64,000 bases of DNA from Timema cristinae. Lineage: Eukaryota; Arthropoda; Insecta; Phasmatodea; Timematidae. Shown in pieces: positions 11,044-22,245 of this stretch. Below the pieces are notes generated by a model. It made no database searches. It was given only the letters and a program-made list of their open reading frames with translations, and was not told where the DNA came from. The stretch spans positions 16,431,243-16,495,242 of the forward strand of contig JBCFYV010001001.1 of NCBI GenBank assembly GCA_039000515.1. The letters run 5' to 3'. Position numbers and translations under genes: made by a program. Each line of letters opens with the position of its first letter. The stretch's first letter is position 1.

Positions 11044-11610
11044 ACTCGACGGTATTAGCTTTGGGTGCAAAGGCAAGCGATCTGGGTTCTTTTTTCGGTT
11101 ATAGATGTAATTTTACAATAAAATAGTTAAATTCTAGGAACATTATTCTATTAGGTACTTAAACTTTATTATATTCATTGAAATCAATTTTAATATATTT
11201 GCAACTGAGTATTTATTATTTAACATTTTATCTATTATTATTAAGATCTTTCAAATTTGTTCCAAAATCATTTGAAAAGGTGTTTTTTTATTATTTTTTA
11301 CTTGTTTGCAACATCCTTGAGAGCTTGTAGTTATAGTTTCATTATTGTTTACATTATTTCTAAATTTTATATATTTTTTTAAACCATCACATTGTTTTTT
11401 ATTGCTTGTTGAGGTATCATTTGAAATATGTTTTGCATATTTTGTTTATTTTTGTTGTTAACTTCAGTTTTAGTTTTAATAAAATTTGGAGTTTCTTTGT
11501 TAAGCTTCTTTTTGTTCCTTTTGTTCCTTTTATTACTTTTGTTCTAAGTTTTTAAAACTAAACCAAAATTCCTAGCGAAAAACAAACAACAGTTTTTGGC
11601 GCGCATAGTA
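9800..11610. other. AT-rich intergenic DNA, no gene seen
   Basis: Very AT-rich sequence with a (TG)n run at about 11015-11041. I see no exon-like segment, no full repeat family member and no convincing reading frame. Confidence 0.6.
11015..11041. repeat. (TG)n microsatellite
   Basis: An uninterrupted TG run. Confidence 0.9.
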
Positions 11611-11614
11611 AGTT

Positions 11615-13640
11615 TCTCATTCAGGGAGATTTGTTCTATAGGCGTGTAAGAGACTTGACATGGGGAAAAGAAGTTGAATATAAAAGAAACAAAGAAACTA
11701 GAGATTAGGAATGAAGTTATCCGGGAAAGAGTGGTGGTACAGGGAGTAGGATAAGGTAGTAGAGGAAGTTGAATATAAGAGAAACAAAGAAACTAGGGGT
11801 TAGGAATGAAGTTATCCGAGAAACAGTGGTGGTACAGGGAGTAGGATAAGGTAGTAGAGGAAGTTGAATATAAGAGAAACAAAGAAACTAGGGGTTAGGA
11901 ATGAAGTTATCCGGGAAACAGTGGTGGTACAGGGAGTAGGATAAGGTAGTAGAGGAAGTTGAATATAAGAGAAACAAAGAAACTAGGGGTTAGGAATGAA
12001 GTTATCCGTGAAAGAGTGGTGGTACAGGGAGTAGGATAAGGTAATAGAAGAAGTTGAATATAAAAGAAACAAAGAAACTCGGGGTTAGGAATGAAGTTAT
12101 CCGGGAAACAGTGGTGGTACAGGGAGTAGGATAAGGTAGTAGAAGAAGTTGAATATAAAAGAAACTAGGGGTTAGGAATGAAGTTATCCGAGAAAGAGTG
12201 GTGGTACAGGGAGTAGGATAAGGTAGTAGAAGAAGTTGAATATAAGAGAAACAAAGAAACTAGGGGTTAGGAATGAAGTTATCCGAGAAACAGTGGTGGT
12301 ACAGGGAGTAGGATAAGGTAGTAGAAGAAGTTGAATATAAGAGAAACAAAGAAACTAGGGGTTAGGAATGAAGTTATCTGAGAAACAGTGGTGGTACAGG
12401 GAGTAGGATAAGGTAGTAGAGGAAGTTGAATATAAGAGAAACAAAGAAACTAGGGGTTAGGAATGAAGTTATCCGGGAAACAGTGGTGGTACAGGGAGTA
12501 GGGTAAGGTAGTAGAGGAAGTTGAATATAAGAGAAACAAAGAAACTAGGGGTTAGGAATGAAGTTATCCGAGAAACAGTGGTGGTACAGGGAGTAGGATA
12601 AGGTAGTAGAGGAAGTTGAATATAAGAGAAACAAAGAAACTAGGGGTTAGGAATGAAGTTATCCGGGAAACAGTGGTGGTACAGGGAGTAGGATAAGGTA
12701 GTAGAGGAAGTTGAATATAAGAGAAACAAAGAAACTAGGGTTAGGAATGAAGTTATCCGTGAAAGAGTGGTGGTACAGGGAGTAGGATAAGGTAGTAGAA
12801 GAAGTTGAATATAAAAGAAACAAAGAAACTAGGGTTAGGAATGAAGTTATCCGGGAAAAGTGGTGGTACAGGGAGTAGGATAAGGTAGTAGAAGAAGTTG
12901 AATATAAAAGAAACTAGGGGTTAGGAATGAAGTTATCCGAGAAAGAGTGGTGGTACAGGGAGTAGGATAAGGTAGTAGAAGAAGTTGAATATAAAAGAAA
13001 CAAAGAAACTAGGGGTTAGGAATGAAGTTATCCGGGAAAGAGTGGTGGTACAGGGAGTAGGATAAGGTAGTAGAAGAAGTTGAATATAAAAGAAACAAAG
13101 AAACTAGGGGTTAGGATGAAGTTATCCGGGAAAGAGTGGTGGTACAGGGAGTAGGATAAGGTAGTAGAAGAAGTTGAATATTAAAGAAACAAAGAAACTA
13201 GGGGTTAGGAATGAAGTTATCCGGGAAAGAGTGGTGGTACAGGGAGTAGGATAAGGTAGTAGAAGAAGTTGAATATAAGAAAAGAAACTAGGGGTTAGGA
13301 ATGAAGTTATCCGGGAAAGAGTGGTGGTACAGGGAGTAGGATAAGGTAATAGAAGAAGTTGAATATAAAAGAAACAAAGAAACTAGGGGTTAGGAATGAA
13401 GTTATCCGGGAAACAGTGGTGGTACAGGGAGTAGGATAAGGTAGTAGAGGAAGCAAGACTGAGAATACCCAAAGAGAATAATTTAGATGAAGAGAAAGGA
13501 GGAGCAGATAACATAAAAAGTGTAAGTGAAAGCAGAATGGAAGCGATTAAAGGAGAAATAAATGTGGAAGGACATAGTAAGATGGAAGCATTTTATTAAA
13601 CTGAGCTAACCATAGGATGTAAACAACTATGATGATTCTG
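11615..13640 (+). mobile_element. LINE 3' remnant expanded by an internal 95-bp array
   Basis: The left flank (CAGGGAGATTTGTTCTATAG, then GTGTAAGAGACTTGACATGG) and right flank (GAAGCAAGACTGAGA, CCAAAGAGAATAATTTAGATG, GGAAGCGATTAAAGGAGAAA, ATGGAAGCATTTTATTAAAC) align in order with the reverse complement of the LINE at 4636-5190. The material between is a tandem array whose unit contains the same LINE segment, TAGGAATGAAGTTATCCGGG. This copy is in + orientation and has lost the LRWYGHVMRM coding part by deletion. Confidence 0.8.
11669..13453 (+). repeat. 95-bp minisatellite derived from a LINE ORF tail, about 19 copies
   Basis: The unit begins GGAAGTTGAATATAAGAGAA and includes AGGAATGAAGTTATCCGGGA and GTGGTGGTACAGGGAGTAGG. 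The spacing of GGAAGTTG at 11764 and 11859 is 95. Some units lack ACAAAGAA or single bases. One frame of the unit still reads RNEVIRERVVVQG, matching RNEVIRERVGVQG of the LINE at 4754-5005, but a stop follows in each unit, so the array is non-coding. Confidence 0.93.
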
Positions 13641-13642
13641 AT

Positions 13643-13715
13643 GATTTACCACTGGCTTCTACACAAACGTGGGTACATTTCTTCTAAATTGTATTACCTA
13701 CCTTAATCCTAATCC
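13643..13715 (+). repeat. SINE-B 3' body fragment
   Basis: TTTACCACTGGCTTCTACAC, GTGGGTACATTTCTTCTAAA and TTGTATTACCTACCTTAATC match the SINE-B body at 22120-22180. Confidence 0.4.
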
Positions 13716-13963
13716 TTCCGTGTCATTAAAACGCATGCTAGTAAAACGCCCTGTAAGAAATATTAGAAGCATTCAGAAATATTTTTTTCAGCTTGATAAC
13801 AAAAAACTAAGTAAGGACACAAGTTTAGGTGAGCGGCTATCATGCCTGACCTGTTCTGGTGGTCAATGTTTGGTCCTAATCGTCTGCATTGTGTTTCACG
13901 TCATCTTTTCAATCGAATTCTGGTGAACTTACTTAGAATTAAATATCCTTACCTTGTTCCTAT

Positions 13964-14175
13964 AGGTTAGCTACAGTCCAATTTTCATAGAAGGGGCCTT
14001 TTATCAAATACAAATTATTGTTGTGGCATAGCATTTTAATATTTTATTAGTATGGTTTTATAGGTTTTGATAATATATTTCAAAAGTGCGTGCATTTCTT
14101 ATGACTTGACGAATGAATACTTGAAAGTAGATCTAAAACGTTTATAGCTGTCAGATAACTCTTCCTAAGAAAATT
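13964..14175. repeat. dispersed family E, two pieces in opposite orientation
   Basis: 13966-14000 is the + orientation start (CTACAGTCCAATTTTCATAG). 14100-14175 is minus, with rc reading GTTATCTGACAGCTATAAAC and TACTTTCAAGTATTCATTCG. The two pieces face each other. Confidence 0.5.
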
Positions 14176-14179
14176 AGAC

Positions 14180-14700
14180 TTTTTTTTTACAAGGATTAAT
14201 TATTATTAAAAGATGTAAAAACATTTGGCTGAAGATGGGCCAAACTAGATACCTGCAGCAAACTAATCGCAAGATTGATAACCTAATGATGATTAATAAC
14301 TATTATTAGACGTTTCTATAAAATGAGCGTAAAAAGTTTTGATGACCAAAAAATTCTTCCATTCGTACAGTCAGAAAACGTATCATTTGAGAGTATTTCC
14401 TATTCTAGATTAAGCCAAAATAATCTACAAACTTAGGTAGGTACCTTGTAATTTAAATTGTAATTGTTTAACTAAATTACTAGTAATTTTCCTGAGAAGA
14501 AAGGTTCATTGATTTCAGCGAGTATTGAGTTTTTTTGGGTGGTAATATCTCTCACATATTAGTTCAACTTGAACCTTGTATTGGTGTGTGCGCGGAAAAA
14601 AGGCGTCAGTCGGTCTAATCTTGTTTGGTTTTTCGATGACTGGGAGGTTGGTGTTCAAATACCGACTGGATATAGGTCTACTTTAAAAAAAAAATATTTT
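14180..14700. other. AT-rich sequence, nothing recognised
   Basis: No exon-like or repeat-family signal that I can support. Confidence 0.5.
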
Positions 14701-14703
14701 TGT

Positions 14704-14930
14704 ACCGCGTTTTACTCCCCGTTTGGCCTGTCCGCATTTAATTACATTGTTTGTTAGGTAGAACTTAGAAGAGATGTACCCGCATTTGCGTGTATGGAAA
14801 GTATAAAATTGTTTAGGATAAAACAACCTTCAGTACATTCGCTCTGGATTATATCCTTGAATTGCCGTCACCAACCACCAGACGAGATGAGTTTGACTAC
14901 TTTGTCCGCGTGCCCACCGATGCGAGTAGC
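14704..14930 (-). repeat. SINE-B copy, diverged head
   Basis: The minus strand has a head near TCGGTGGGCACGCGGAC, a diverged B box and the body ACGCAAATGCGGGTACATC, ending near CCAAACGGGGAGTAAAACGC. Confidence 0.55.
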
Positions 14931-15037
14931 CAGATGTATTGAGGCGTTTTTTTTACTTAATGGTTTATCATTCTCCAAGCATGTTAATACATGTACATTT
15001 CTTCTAAATTCTACCTTACTCATTCTACTACTTTAGA

Positions 15038-15247
15038 TTATTATTAGCACCGCGTCTTACTACCTGTTCAGGTTATACGCACTTACGCTTATGTGTAATG
15101 GTAGGGTGATTGTGAGATGAAATGGAGGACCTACAGTTTAACGTGGGATCCGAACCACGGTGGAGGCCTGGCATTCCACACATTAACAAGTTGTGATTAA
15201 TATACGTCTTGTTAGAGGTGAAGGAAGGGTTTGGCAATCAGAAATAA
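15038..15247 (-). repeat. SINE-A copy, 5'-truncated
   Basis: On the + strand it starts ATTATTATTAGCACCGCGTC and runs through CTTACTACC...GGTTATACGCACTTACG and CTACAGTTTAACGTGGGATC to AAGGAAGGGTTTGGCAATCAG. The tRNA-like head is missing. Confidence 0.85.
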
Positions 15248-15732
15248 CTTTTGTAACTGTCAAAAAAGTTCCTATGTATATCATAATGGAGGTGAAACAT
15301 CAAATTTAGTTAGTATGTGAGAAATATTCATCAAAAAAAATTCAATTTAAATTAGGTTCTTCCCAAAATCTCCCCAGTTATTAATGAGTTTGTTTGGGTT
15401 ATAGGATAACGACGCGCTGCCAAGGACTGTGATACGTTTTGGTGTTGAGACAGAAAAAAAAAGTTTGAAAGGACACGTTTAAAATAAAATATACAAGGAA
15501 TTTGTAAATAGTCAACAAAATGAAATAACGACTAATACTTTTAATCGGTCCGTTTGACAGTGAGTAAATAATATAATATTTTAAAGAGTTGAGAAATAAC
15601 ATAATTTAAAGGTTGTGCCATAAATTTGGTGTTTTAATTCACAGTATTTTATAATATCCATTAATAGTTTTGCGAAATAATATGTATCAACCGTTATTAA
15701 CAATAGTACAAACTTTACACATAGATTTAAAT

Positions 15733-16210
15733 CAGGGGTCTTCAACCCTTGGACCGTGGACCAACATTTTTTGCTGCCAGTTGGCTCATGAAAAATATAA
15801 CACTATTTCAAGAGAAAAAATGACAAATACAGATTTATATTTAATATAATAAACTGATAAAATAAATATTTTTTGTTACGTTATATTATAAATTATTTTT
15901 TCTTTTTACGTGAATAAAAGTATTGCGTTTTAATACAAATGTACTTTGAACCGGCAAATGACAGCTCTAGTAGACAAAACAAGTCACCTCCTACTATGAA
16001 AAATATAAAAATAGGAAAAAATAACAGAGAACATACTTTAAATGAGAAATCCTAATCCTCAGTGTGAGTATAAGTTTATAAGAATGAACTAATACGAATA
16101 TTTTAAAATTTATTCAATCCAAATATTATCGATACAATATGGCGGCCCGCGAGCCAACAAGAGACAGAAAAACTTTGACCCTTGGAACATAATAAGGTTG
16201 ACGACCCCTG
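15733..16210. mobile_element. hAT-like non-autonomous transposon, 478 bp
   Basis: The left end CAGGGGTCTTCAACCCTTGG pairs with the right end AAGGTTGACGACCCCTG. Flanks ATTTAAAT (15725-15732) and CTTTAAAT (16211-16218) form an 8-bp duplication with one mismatch. The CAGGGGTC-TCAACC start and the GGCCCGCGAGCC near the end are typical of hAT elements. There is no transposase ORF. Confidence 0.75.
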
Positions 16211-16479
16211 CTTTAAATTATAGTATTCAATAGTTATAATATATGAACAAAAATATTAATATAATTTTTAATGTATGAGCATCCAAACAAAATAGATTAG
16301 AACTTTTTGTAATGTGCAATAGTTAATATAATAATAGGCTTATTGTGATATAGAAGATAAAACAAATATTTATAATTTAACACGTTTAAGTTTTAGCTAA
16401 TGATTATTATTATGAACAGTAAGTTTTGCAAAATGTCTACTACACCTTTTAGCTAATACAAGTTTTCAAAAGACAGTTA

Positions 16480-16685
16480 TCACAGAATGTGCTCAAAGTG
16501 GCCACGGCCCAATTATTGACACACACATTTAGAACACCGTGTTTCTTTGTATCCAAACAAGCACATCCATATTGAAAGCTGCGTAAGGATACTGTAATCT
16601 GCTTCTGTACAAAGTGCAGGTTTCCATCTGAAGCAGAGTATTACCAACTTTTGTGCAAATGTCGAACTGGGTTGTCTCCCGATTA
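16480..16685 (-). pseudogene. transposase 3' end remnant ending HFEHIL
   Basis: On the minus strand the frame ends GRGHFEHIL and TGA (rc of 16480-16482). An in-frame stop lies just upstream. This ending is one I associate with Tc1/mariner-superfamily (DUF4817-like) insect transposases; that assignment is by recall. A parallel copy in + orientation ends at 19146, and GGATACAAA...AAACACGGT is shared by both. The 95-bp array at 16686-17925 lies immediately upstream in the same orientation. Confidence 0.5.
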
Positions 16686-17925
16686 TCTACTTATTTGTCG
16701 TCGCCTTGCCATGTCAACTGCATCGGCAAGGATGTAAATAAATGTAGATTCCTCAGAAGTGACAAAGATGCTGAAGCACCCTTACTTATTTGTCGTCGCC
16801 TTGCCATGTCAACTGCATCGGCAAGGACATGAATAAATGTAGATTCCTCAGAGGTGATAAAGATGCTGAAGCACCCTTACTTATTTGTCGTCGCCTTGCC
16901 ATGTCAACTGCATCGGCAAGGACATGAATAAATGTAGATCCCTCAGAGGTGACAAAGATGCTGAAGCACCCTTACTTATTTGTCGTCGCCTTGCCATGTC
17001 AACTGCATCGGCAAGGATGTAAATAAATGTAGATTCCTCAGAAGTGACAAAGATGCTGAAGCACCCTTACTTATTTGTCGTCGCCTTGCCATGTCAACAG
17101 CATCGGCATGGACGGGAATAAATGTAGATCCCTCAGAGGTGACAAAGATGCTGAAGCACCCTTACTTATTTGTCGTCGCCTTGCCATGTCAACTGCATCG
17201 GCAAGGATGTAAATAAATGTAGATTCCTCAGAAGTGACAAAGATGCTGAAGCACCCTTACTTATTTGTCGTCGCCTTGCCATGTCAACTGCATCGGCAAG
17301 GATGTAAATAAATGTAGATCCCTCAGAGGTGACAAAGATGCTGAAGCACCCTTACTTATTTGTCGTCGCCTTTCCATGTCAACTGCATCGGCAAGGACGG
17401 GAATAAATGTAGATCCCTCAGAGGTGACAAAGATGCTGAAGCACCCTTACTTATTTGTCGTCGCCTTGCCATGTCAACTGCATCGGCAAGGATGTAAATA
17501 AATGTAGATCCCTCAGAGGTGACAAAGATGCTGAAGCACCCTTACTTATTTGTCGTCGCCTTTCCATGTCAACTGCATCGGCAAGGACGGGAATAAATGT
17601 AGATCCCTCAGAAGTGACAAAGATGCTGAAGCACCCTTACTTATTTGTCGTCGCCTTTCCATGTCAACTGCATCGGCAAGGACGGGAATAAATGTAGATT
17701 CCTCAGAGGTGACAAAGATGCTGAAGCACCCTTACTTATTTGTCGTCGCCTTTCCATGTCAACTGCATCGGCAAGGACGGGAATAAATGTAGATTCCTCA
17801 GAAGTGACAAAGATGCTGAAGCACCCTTACTTATTTGTCGTCGCCTTGCCATGTCAACAGCATCGGCAAGGACGGGAATAAATGTAGATCCCTCAGAGGT
17901 GACAAAGATGCTGAAGCACCCTTAC
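16686..17925. repeat. 95-bp minisatellite, 13 copies, no net length change
   Basis: The unit starts CTTACTTATTTGTCGTCGCC and includes ATGTCAACTGCATCGGCAAG and CAGAGGTGACAAAGATGCTG. Units start at 16686, 16781, 16876 and so on to 17826, always 95 apart. It is unrelated to the 95-bp array at 11.7 kb. Variants are GATGTAAATAA / GACATGAATAA / GACGGGAATAA and CCTTGCC / CCTTTCC. Reading frames of 78 residues recur because 95 is not a multiple of three; they are repeat artefacts. On the minus strand one frame reads FVTSEGSTFIPVLADAVDMA, which I do not recognise. Confidence 0.95.
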
Positions 17926-18079
17926 CACGTCCTTGGCTCCAAGGACGGAAGCAATATGCCATCATCCGCTTGGTAAACACTTTAAATATATTAATACAAA
18001 TTAAAAACATTTCTATTAATAAATTAATAAATAAATAAAAATAATTATAACTATTACCACTCACCAAGCAAATATACCA

Positions 18080-18400
18080 GTGGAAAAGCCAATATATGAA
18101 GGTAGAATGTGTGGCTCGAAATGAAGGGGTCGGCCATGTAAGACGTGGCTAAATGTTGTTGGTAGACGAATATTTGAAAATTAGAAACATTGATAGTTTT
18201 TAGAATAAAGAGTATGAGTGACTTGGTGTACGGATGTTGTTGAAGTGAAGAGAGTATGCAAGGATAGGGAGGTGTGGGGAAAGTTAGTGATTGGTTAAGT
18301 ACGGGGTTGTTTATTGAGCTTTATGCACAGTTTATTGCCCATGCCGTAGCGAAAGGCGGGATTAGGTATGTAGGTTATGTATGTACAATTCGTCCTCATT
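18080..18400 (+). mobile_element. LINE 3' tail fragment (family 3)
   Basis: The + strand includes GGATGTTGTTGAAGTGAAGA, then TATGCAAGGATAGGGAGGTG, reading as VCKDREVW in one frame, the usual end of a LINE RT ORF. A second copy of the same tail is on the minus strand at 60640-61310. Stops interrupt it. Confidence 0.55.
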
Positions 18401-18900
18401 CTATTTTTTAAATTTATAAAATTAAGATTCATAGCTTATTTATGTTAATATGATAAATTGAATTAAATAAAGATGATCTATTTATCATAATATTGACAAT
18501 GATATTGTTTGTAATGAGAATGAATATATAGACATACTCTTATGTTTTAAAATTGCAAATAGAGTACCATTATAATATACACTAGCCCATATATTATATA
18601 GTATCTATAATATATGTATATAGGCTATATATAATATATTAATGGCTCTGTTACAGTACTTTAGTGACAACTCTTTTATTATTCCTTTTTCCCTCCTTTA
18701 GAGCACATAAATTTACATTTATTGCCATCCTGCAATGCACGAAAATTACCACAATTACAATATTTATCTATGTCCTTGTAACAACATTGAAAAATGTTAT
18801 AAGGATTAATTAATAAAATATATTAATTAAAATGGCGTAGTTTAGTTTTATATTACCAAATAACTTTCATGAGAAATAGTAGATGGCGTAAAACAGTTTC
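18400..18900. other. AT-rich sequence, nothing recognised
   Basis: Poly-AT segments such as ATATTATATAGTATCTATAA, with no coding or family signal. Confidence 0.5.
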
Positions 18901-18904
18901 TAAG

Positions 18905-19146
18905 ATAGTTGGTAGGTAGCAGCACTGCAGTTCCAAGGATCGTTAATTGTTTGAATAATCTGATTCAGTCTTACAGTAAAAGTGTGTGGCAAGTGTATAT
19001 TTGTCAAGAGGATAACGCAAGAATCCTTGACACCATTCGGACACAACCCTGGATAATTATGCTTCGTCGGATACAAATAAAACACGGTATTATGTTTATA
19101 AACGTATCTGGAAGTTGGTGGGAGCCATTTTGAGCACATTTTGTGA
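18905..19146 (+). pseudogene. transposase 3' end remnant ending EVGGSHFEHIL
   Basis: The frame ends GAAGTT...CATTTTGAGCACATTTTGTGA at 19111-19146, giving EVGGSHFEHIL and stop. It aligns with the minus-strand copy at 16480-16685. Upstream frames are broken, so the coding part is dead. The overlapping reading frame of 74 residues from 18909 is in another frame and is a shadow. Confidence 0.5.
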
Positions 19147-19721
19147 AGGAGTAATCCCTTTAATTCCAAACTATTTCGGAAAATATGAATAGTTCATTCC
19201 ACTAGTAGATACGTGAAGATTAAAGTGCTAAGGTTCTTGAAAATATTATTTATCACATGTATGAATAAGCGTTTGTGTGATAATGGCCTAGGATATAAAG
19301 TCGCCTTGAATATCAAACTGATTGTTGCAACAATACATCTGTATACTGAACTTGACTGTGATTGTTTGTATCCAAACAAAATGTTCTTATTAACACGACC
19401 TGTTGTATTTATTATAATTCGCTTTTAAAGATTAGACCTTAAGTGCACTAATAAATTGATGCTGTGATAGAAATATTATGTTAATTAATATAGTTGTTAC
19501 CGCTAAATTAAAATAAAGTTGTTTTACATAAACTTGTTTAATTTAATATCTCTATGAAGAATGCCGGACTATTGTGATACGAGCCATATTTTGAAGCTCT
19601 TATTTCTATATTAAGAATATGGGAGGTACTAAGAACTATGCTGAATACTGTTAAAGTGCTAGAATAGTTTAAATGCTACGGTAGTTAACTTGTTAAGTTG
19701 GGAAACGTGAATTAAGGGCTA

Positions 19722-20570
19722 GGTAGGATTCCCTCGGTGCGTCTCGCGTCTGCGACCGGACTGGTTTCCATGGTTTGTTATGTAGCCGGTTACTTCGAGG
19801 CGACCAGAGTGCACGTCCCGCGTCTTTACATCGCCACCACCGAGCAGACGTGTGTTTTTATATATAGTTTTGTGTTTGATTCGTGCTGATTTTGAAAATG
19901 GTCCAAGATTTCTCCATAGAAAGAGGATGAAAATTTAATCGAAGAGGTGACAAAGTAACACTCAATTTTTTTTTATATATCTTCGCTAGTGTACTGGGAC
20001 CAACATATAAGAAGTAATTGATTACTCTGACTTAGTGTCGTCGTTCAGGATGACACTATCCCAAAATAACACGGAATATTAAACAAACAAAACAATTGAA
20101 GAACTCTGATAGCTTATTATTATTAGCACCGCGTCTTACAACCCGTTCGGGTTATACGCACTTACGCTAATGTGTAATGGTAGGGTTATTGTGAGATGAA
20201 ATGGAGGAACTACAGATTAACGTGGAATCCGAACCACGGTGAAGGTCTGGCATTCCTCTCATTACCAAGTTGTGATTAATACTCGTCTTGTTAGAGGTAA
20301 AGGAAGGGTTAGGTAATCAGATAAATCTGTGCCGGGTCCAAGGATTGAACCCCGGACCCCCAGCACAGAAGTCCGACACCTTACCCCTAGACCACCAGGT
20401 CACCCACTCTCTGATAACTGAGTAACGCTCTGTACTGCACATAAAATTACCCACAGCTGGCGATCAATGAGACGCATCTAGGGAAACACTGTATCGCGCG
20501 TCTACGACTCACCACCACACGTCTGTAATCGCAAGACGTGAGACGCGAGTCGCGCTGAGGGAATTCTACC
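19722..20570. mobile_element. TIR DNA transposon (Harbinger-like?), 849 bp with nested SINE-A
   Basis: The left end GGTAGGATTCCCTCGGTGCG pairs with the right end CGCTGAGGGAATTCTACC. Inner parts on both sides repeat CGCGTCTCACG/GCGTCTGCGACC-type blocks. The flanks are CTA (19719-19721) and TTA (20571-20573), possibly a 3-bp duplication with one change. A SINE-A interrupts it at 20114-20404. Confidence 0.6.
20114..20404 (-). repeat. SINE-A copy, full length, nested in a DNA transposon
   Basis: On the minus strand: the tRNA-like head GGTGACCTGGTGGTCTAGGG, B box GGTTCAATCC, a middle containing ACCTTC.CCGTGGTTCGGATTC, and the tail CCCGAACGGGTTGTAAGACG then GGTGCTAATAATAATAA. Length is about 290 bp. 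Confidence 0.92.
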
Positions 20571-20749
20571 TTAAGAGTTTACAACCCCTCCAACCCCCAT
20601 ACTCACTATCGCCATCACCTCATATCATCAGGACAAGGAAATAACCTCCACGGAAAATATATATGATCAGTACACCGGTCCCAATTTCACAGTTTTCTAG
20701 GATAGACGGGGTGAGACGGAATCTTAAGGAGGAAGAGAGGGTGGGGGTG

Positions 20750-21110
20750 GGGGGAAGTGACGTGAGAAAACGTTTCATAAAATACATTGTCTTTCTGTAA
20801 AATAAATCAAATATTGTTCCATTAGAAACAGAGTTTAATTTTATACGCACTGTTTTCTTAACAGTTGTTGAATATCTGTCACAAACATTTTAATTAGCGT
20901 TTGATGACAAACTTTTTAAATTAAGAGAAAAAGTTGTTATTAAATTCCAAGACACCCTTGGACAGATATTCAACAACTGTTGATATCACCATGCGAAAAA
21001 AATTAAATTCTGTGTGTCTACTGGAGAAATAGCTAATTTATATTGGTCAAAACAAGTTTTTCTATAAAAAAAACTAAAACAAACACTGCCCTTAGCTCGC
21101 GTCCACTACA
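20750..21110. mobile_element. palindromic MITE, relative of 31335-31736
   Basis: AACAGTTGTTGAATATCTGTC at 20862 is inverted as GACAGATATTCAACAACTGTT at 20961. Outer parts (AATCAAATATTG...AGAGTTTAATTTT and AAATTAAATTCTG) are also inverted. The right part matches the family GAAAATTAAACTTT-type segment. The exact ends are not fixed. Confidence 0.6.
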
Positions 21111-21454
21111 ATCCCGCTTGAAGTGTAAACTTTACAATATGGAAGAGCTTAACATTTGAATGTGAAGCACATGCCCTGGTAACAGGTAAATTCAGATTAA
21201 TAAAACTTCAAATTTAAAATAATTGTACAAATATTCATCTATTAATCAACCATTAAAATACGACATAGTTATTTCAAACTATACTTATTGTATCTCTATG
21301 TATTAATCCTGTGCTAATAACCTCAACTTCATGTGAGGTGTAAAATTTAAATTTAAATATCCCATAAAGATTAAAATTTCCATCTCTTCTATGGTTCGTA
21401 AGGTGATTTAAACATTAAGAATATAATAACTGTGATTTTGCCACTCTCTTCTTT

Positions 21455-21560
21455 ACCATTTCCTTAGAATGACCCAAAAATTGTTTTTAGAATTTTTAAT
21501 GTCATCATAAAAGGTTTATCTTTACAATCTTTAGGTCATCAAATTCCGGTCCATGATTAT
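21455..21560. repeat. fragment related to the palindromic MITE family
   Basis: CCAAAAATTGTTTTTAGAAT and ATTCCGGTCCATGATTATGA resemble 38025-38060. The match is weak. Confidence 0.3.
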
Positions 21561-21940
21561 GACTATTTAATTCCAGTGCAATATTGTTTTCCACCCGGAA
21601 TCGGGCCAAGGGATGCAATCACTCCAGTAGACATATAAACTACCGGGGTCAGTCATTGTTGCCAACCTCACAGGGAGGATTATTCTCGTAGTTGAGCGCA
21701 AGAAAAAGAAGATAAACGATGTTGGAGGTGAAAGAAATGGAGGATTAGAGCAGACGGATCCATTACTCTTTAAATTCACATTCAAAACAATCCCACAGCT
21801 TCAAAAAAAGTAGTTATATTTGAAAGAGCCACGTACACACAAGGAATCTTTTACTGTTGGGTTTCCCCCTAGTAGAATCTCCGAATGGTTGAGAGATTCT
21901 AGGCTTTATTTTTTAACCGCGTCCTACTACCAAATAAATA

Positions 21941-21945
<5 letters not shown>

Positions 21946-21979
<34 letters not shown>
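21946..21979. repeat. (TTA)n microsatellite
   Basis: About 11 TTA units next to a SINE-tail-like ACCGCGTCCTACTACC. Confidence 0.85.
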
Positions 21980-22019
21980 CCGGGATATTTGCATTAATTG
22001 CACTAATTACCCACGTAAG

Positions 22020-22245
22020 AAATGTCAGTTTCATCTAGTCTGTTTTTTCTGTGATGAGAAGGTCAGGGATCAAATCCCAACAGAGTGTATTAAGGGAGTT
22101 TTTAAAACTAGGTGGTTTACCACTCTACCGCCACACACATGTAGGTACATTTCTTCTAGATTCTACCTTCTTAACTCCTACCCATTTTCGTGGTTAAAAT
22201 CTGTGTAGCCCGCATGGGTAGCAAGACGTGGTGTGGGAGGAGGGG
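22020..22245 (+). repeat. SINE-B copy, left arm of an inverted pair
   Basis: It has a B box region GGTCAGGGATCAAATCCCAA, then GTGGTTTACCACTCTACC and ACATTTCTTCTAGATTCTAC, with the tail CCCGCATGGGTAGCAAGACG. It is followed at once by the opposite-strand copy. Confidence 0.7.

Noticed and set aside
13669..13926. Plus-strand frame of 85 residues
   Set aside because: It starts in a SINE-B fragment, has no domain and lies in DNA with no splice support.
16980..17976. Repeated 78-residue reading frames on the + strand
   Set aside because: They are copies of one frame in a 95-bp tandem array, overlapping each other by design of the repeat.
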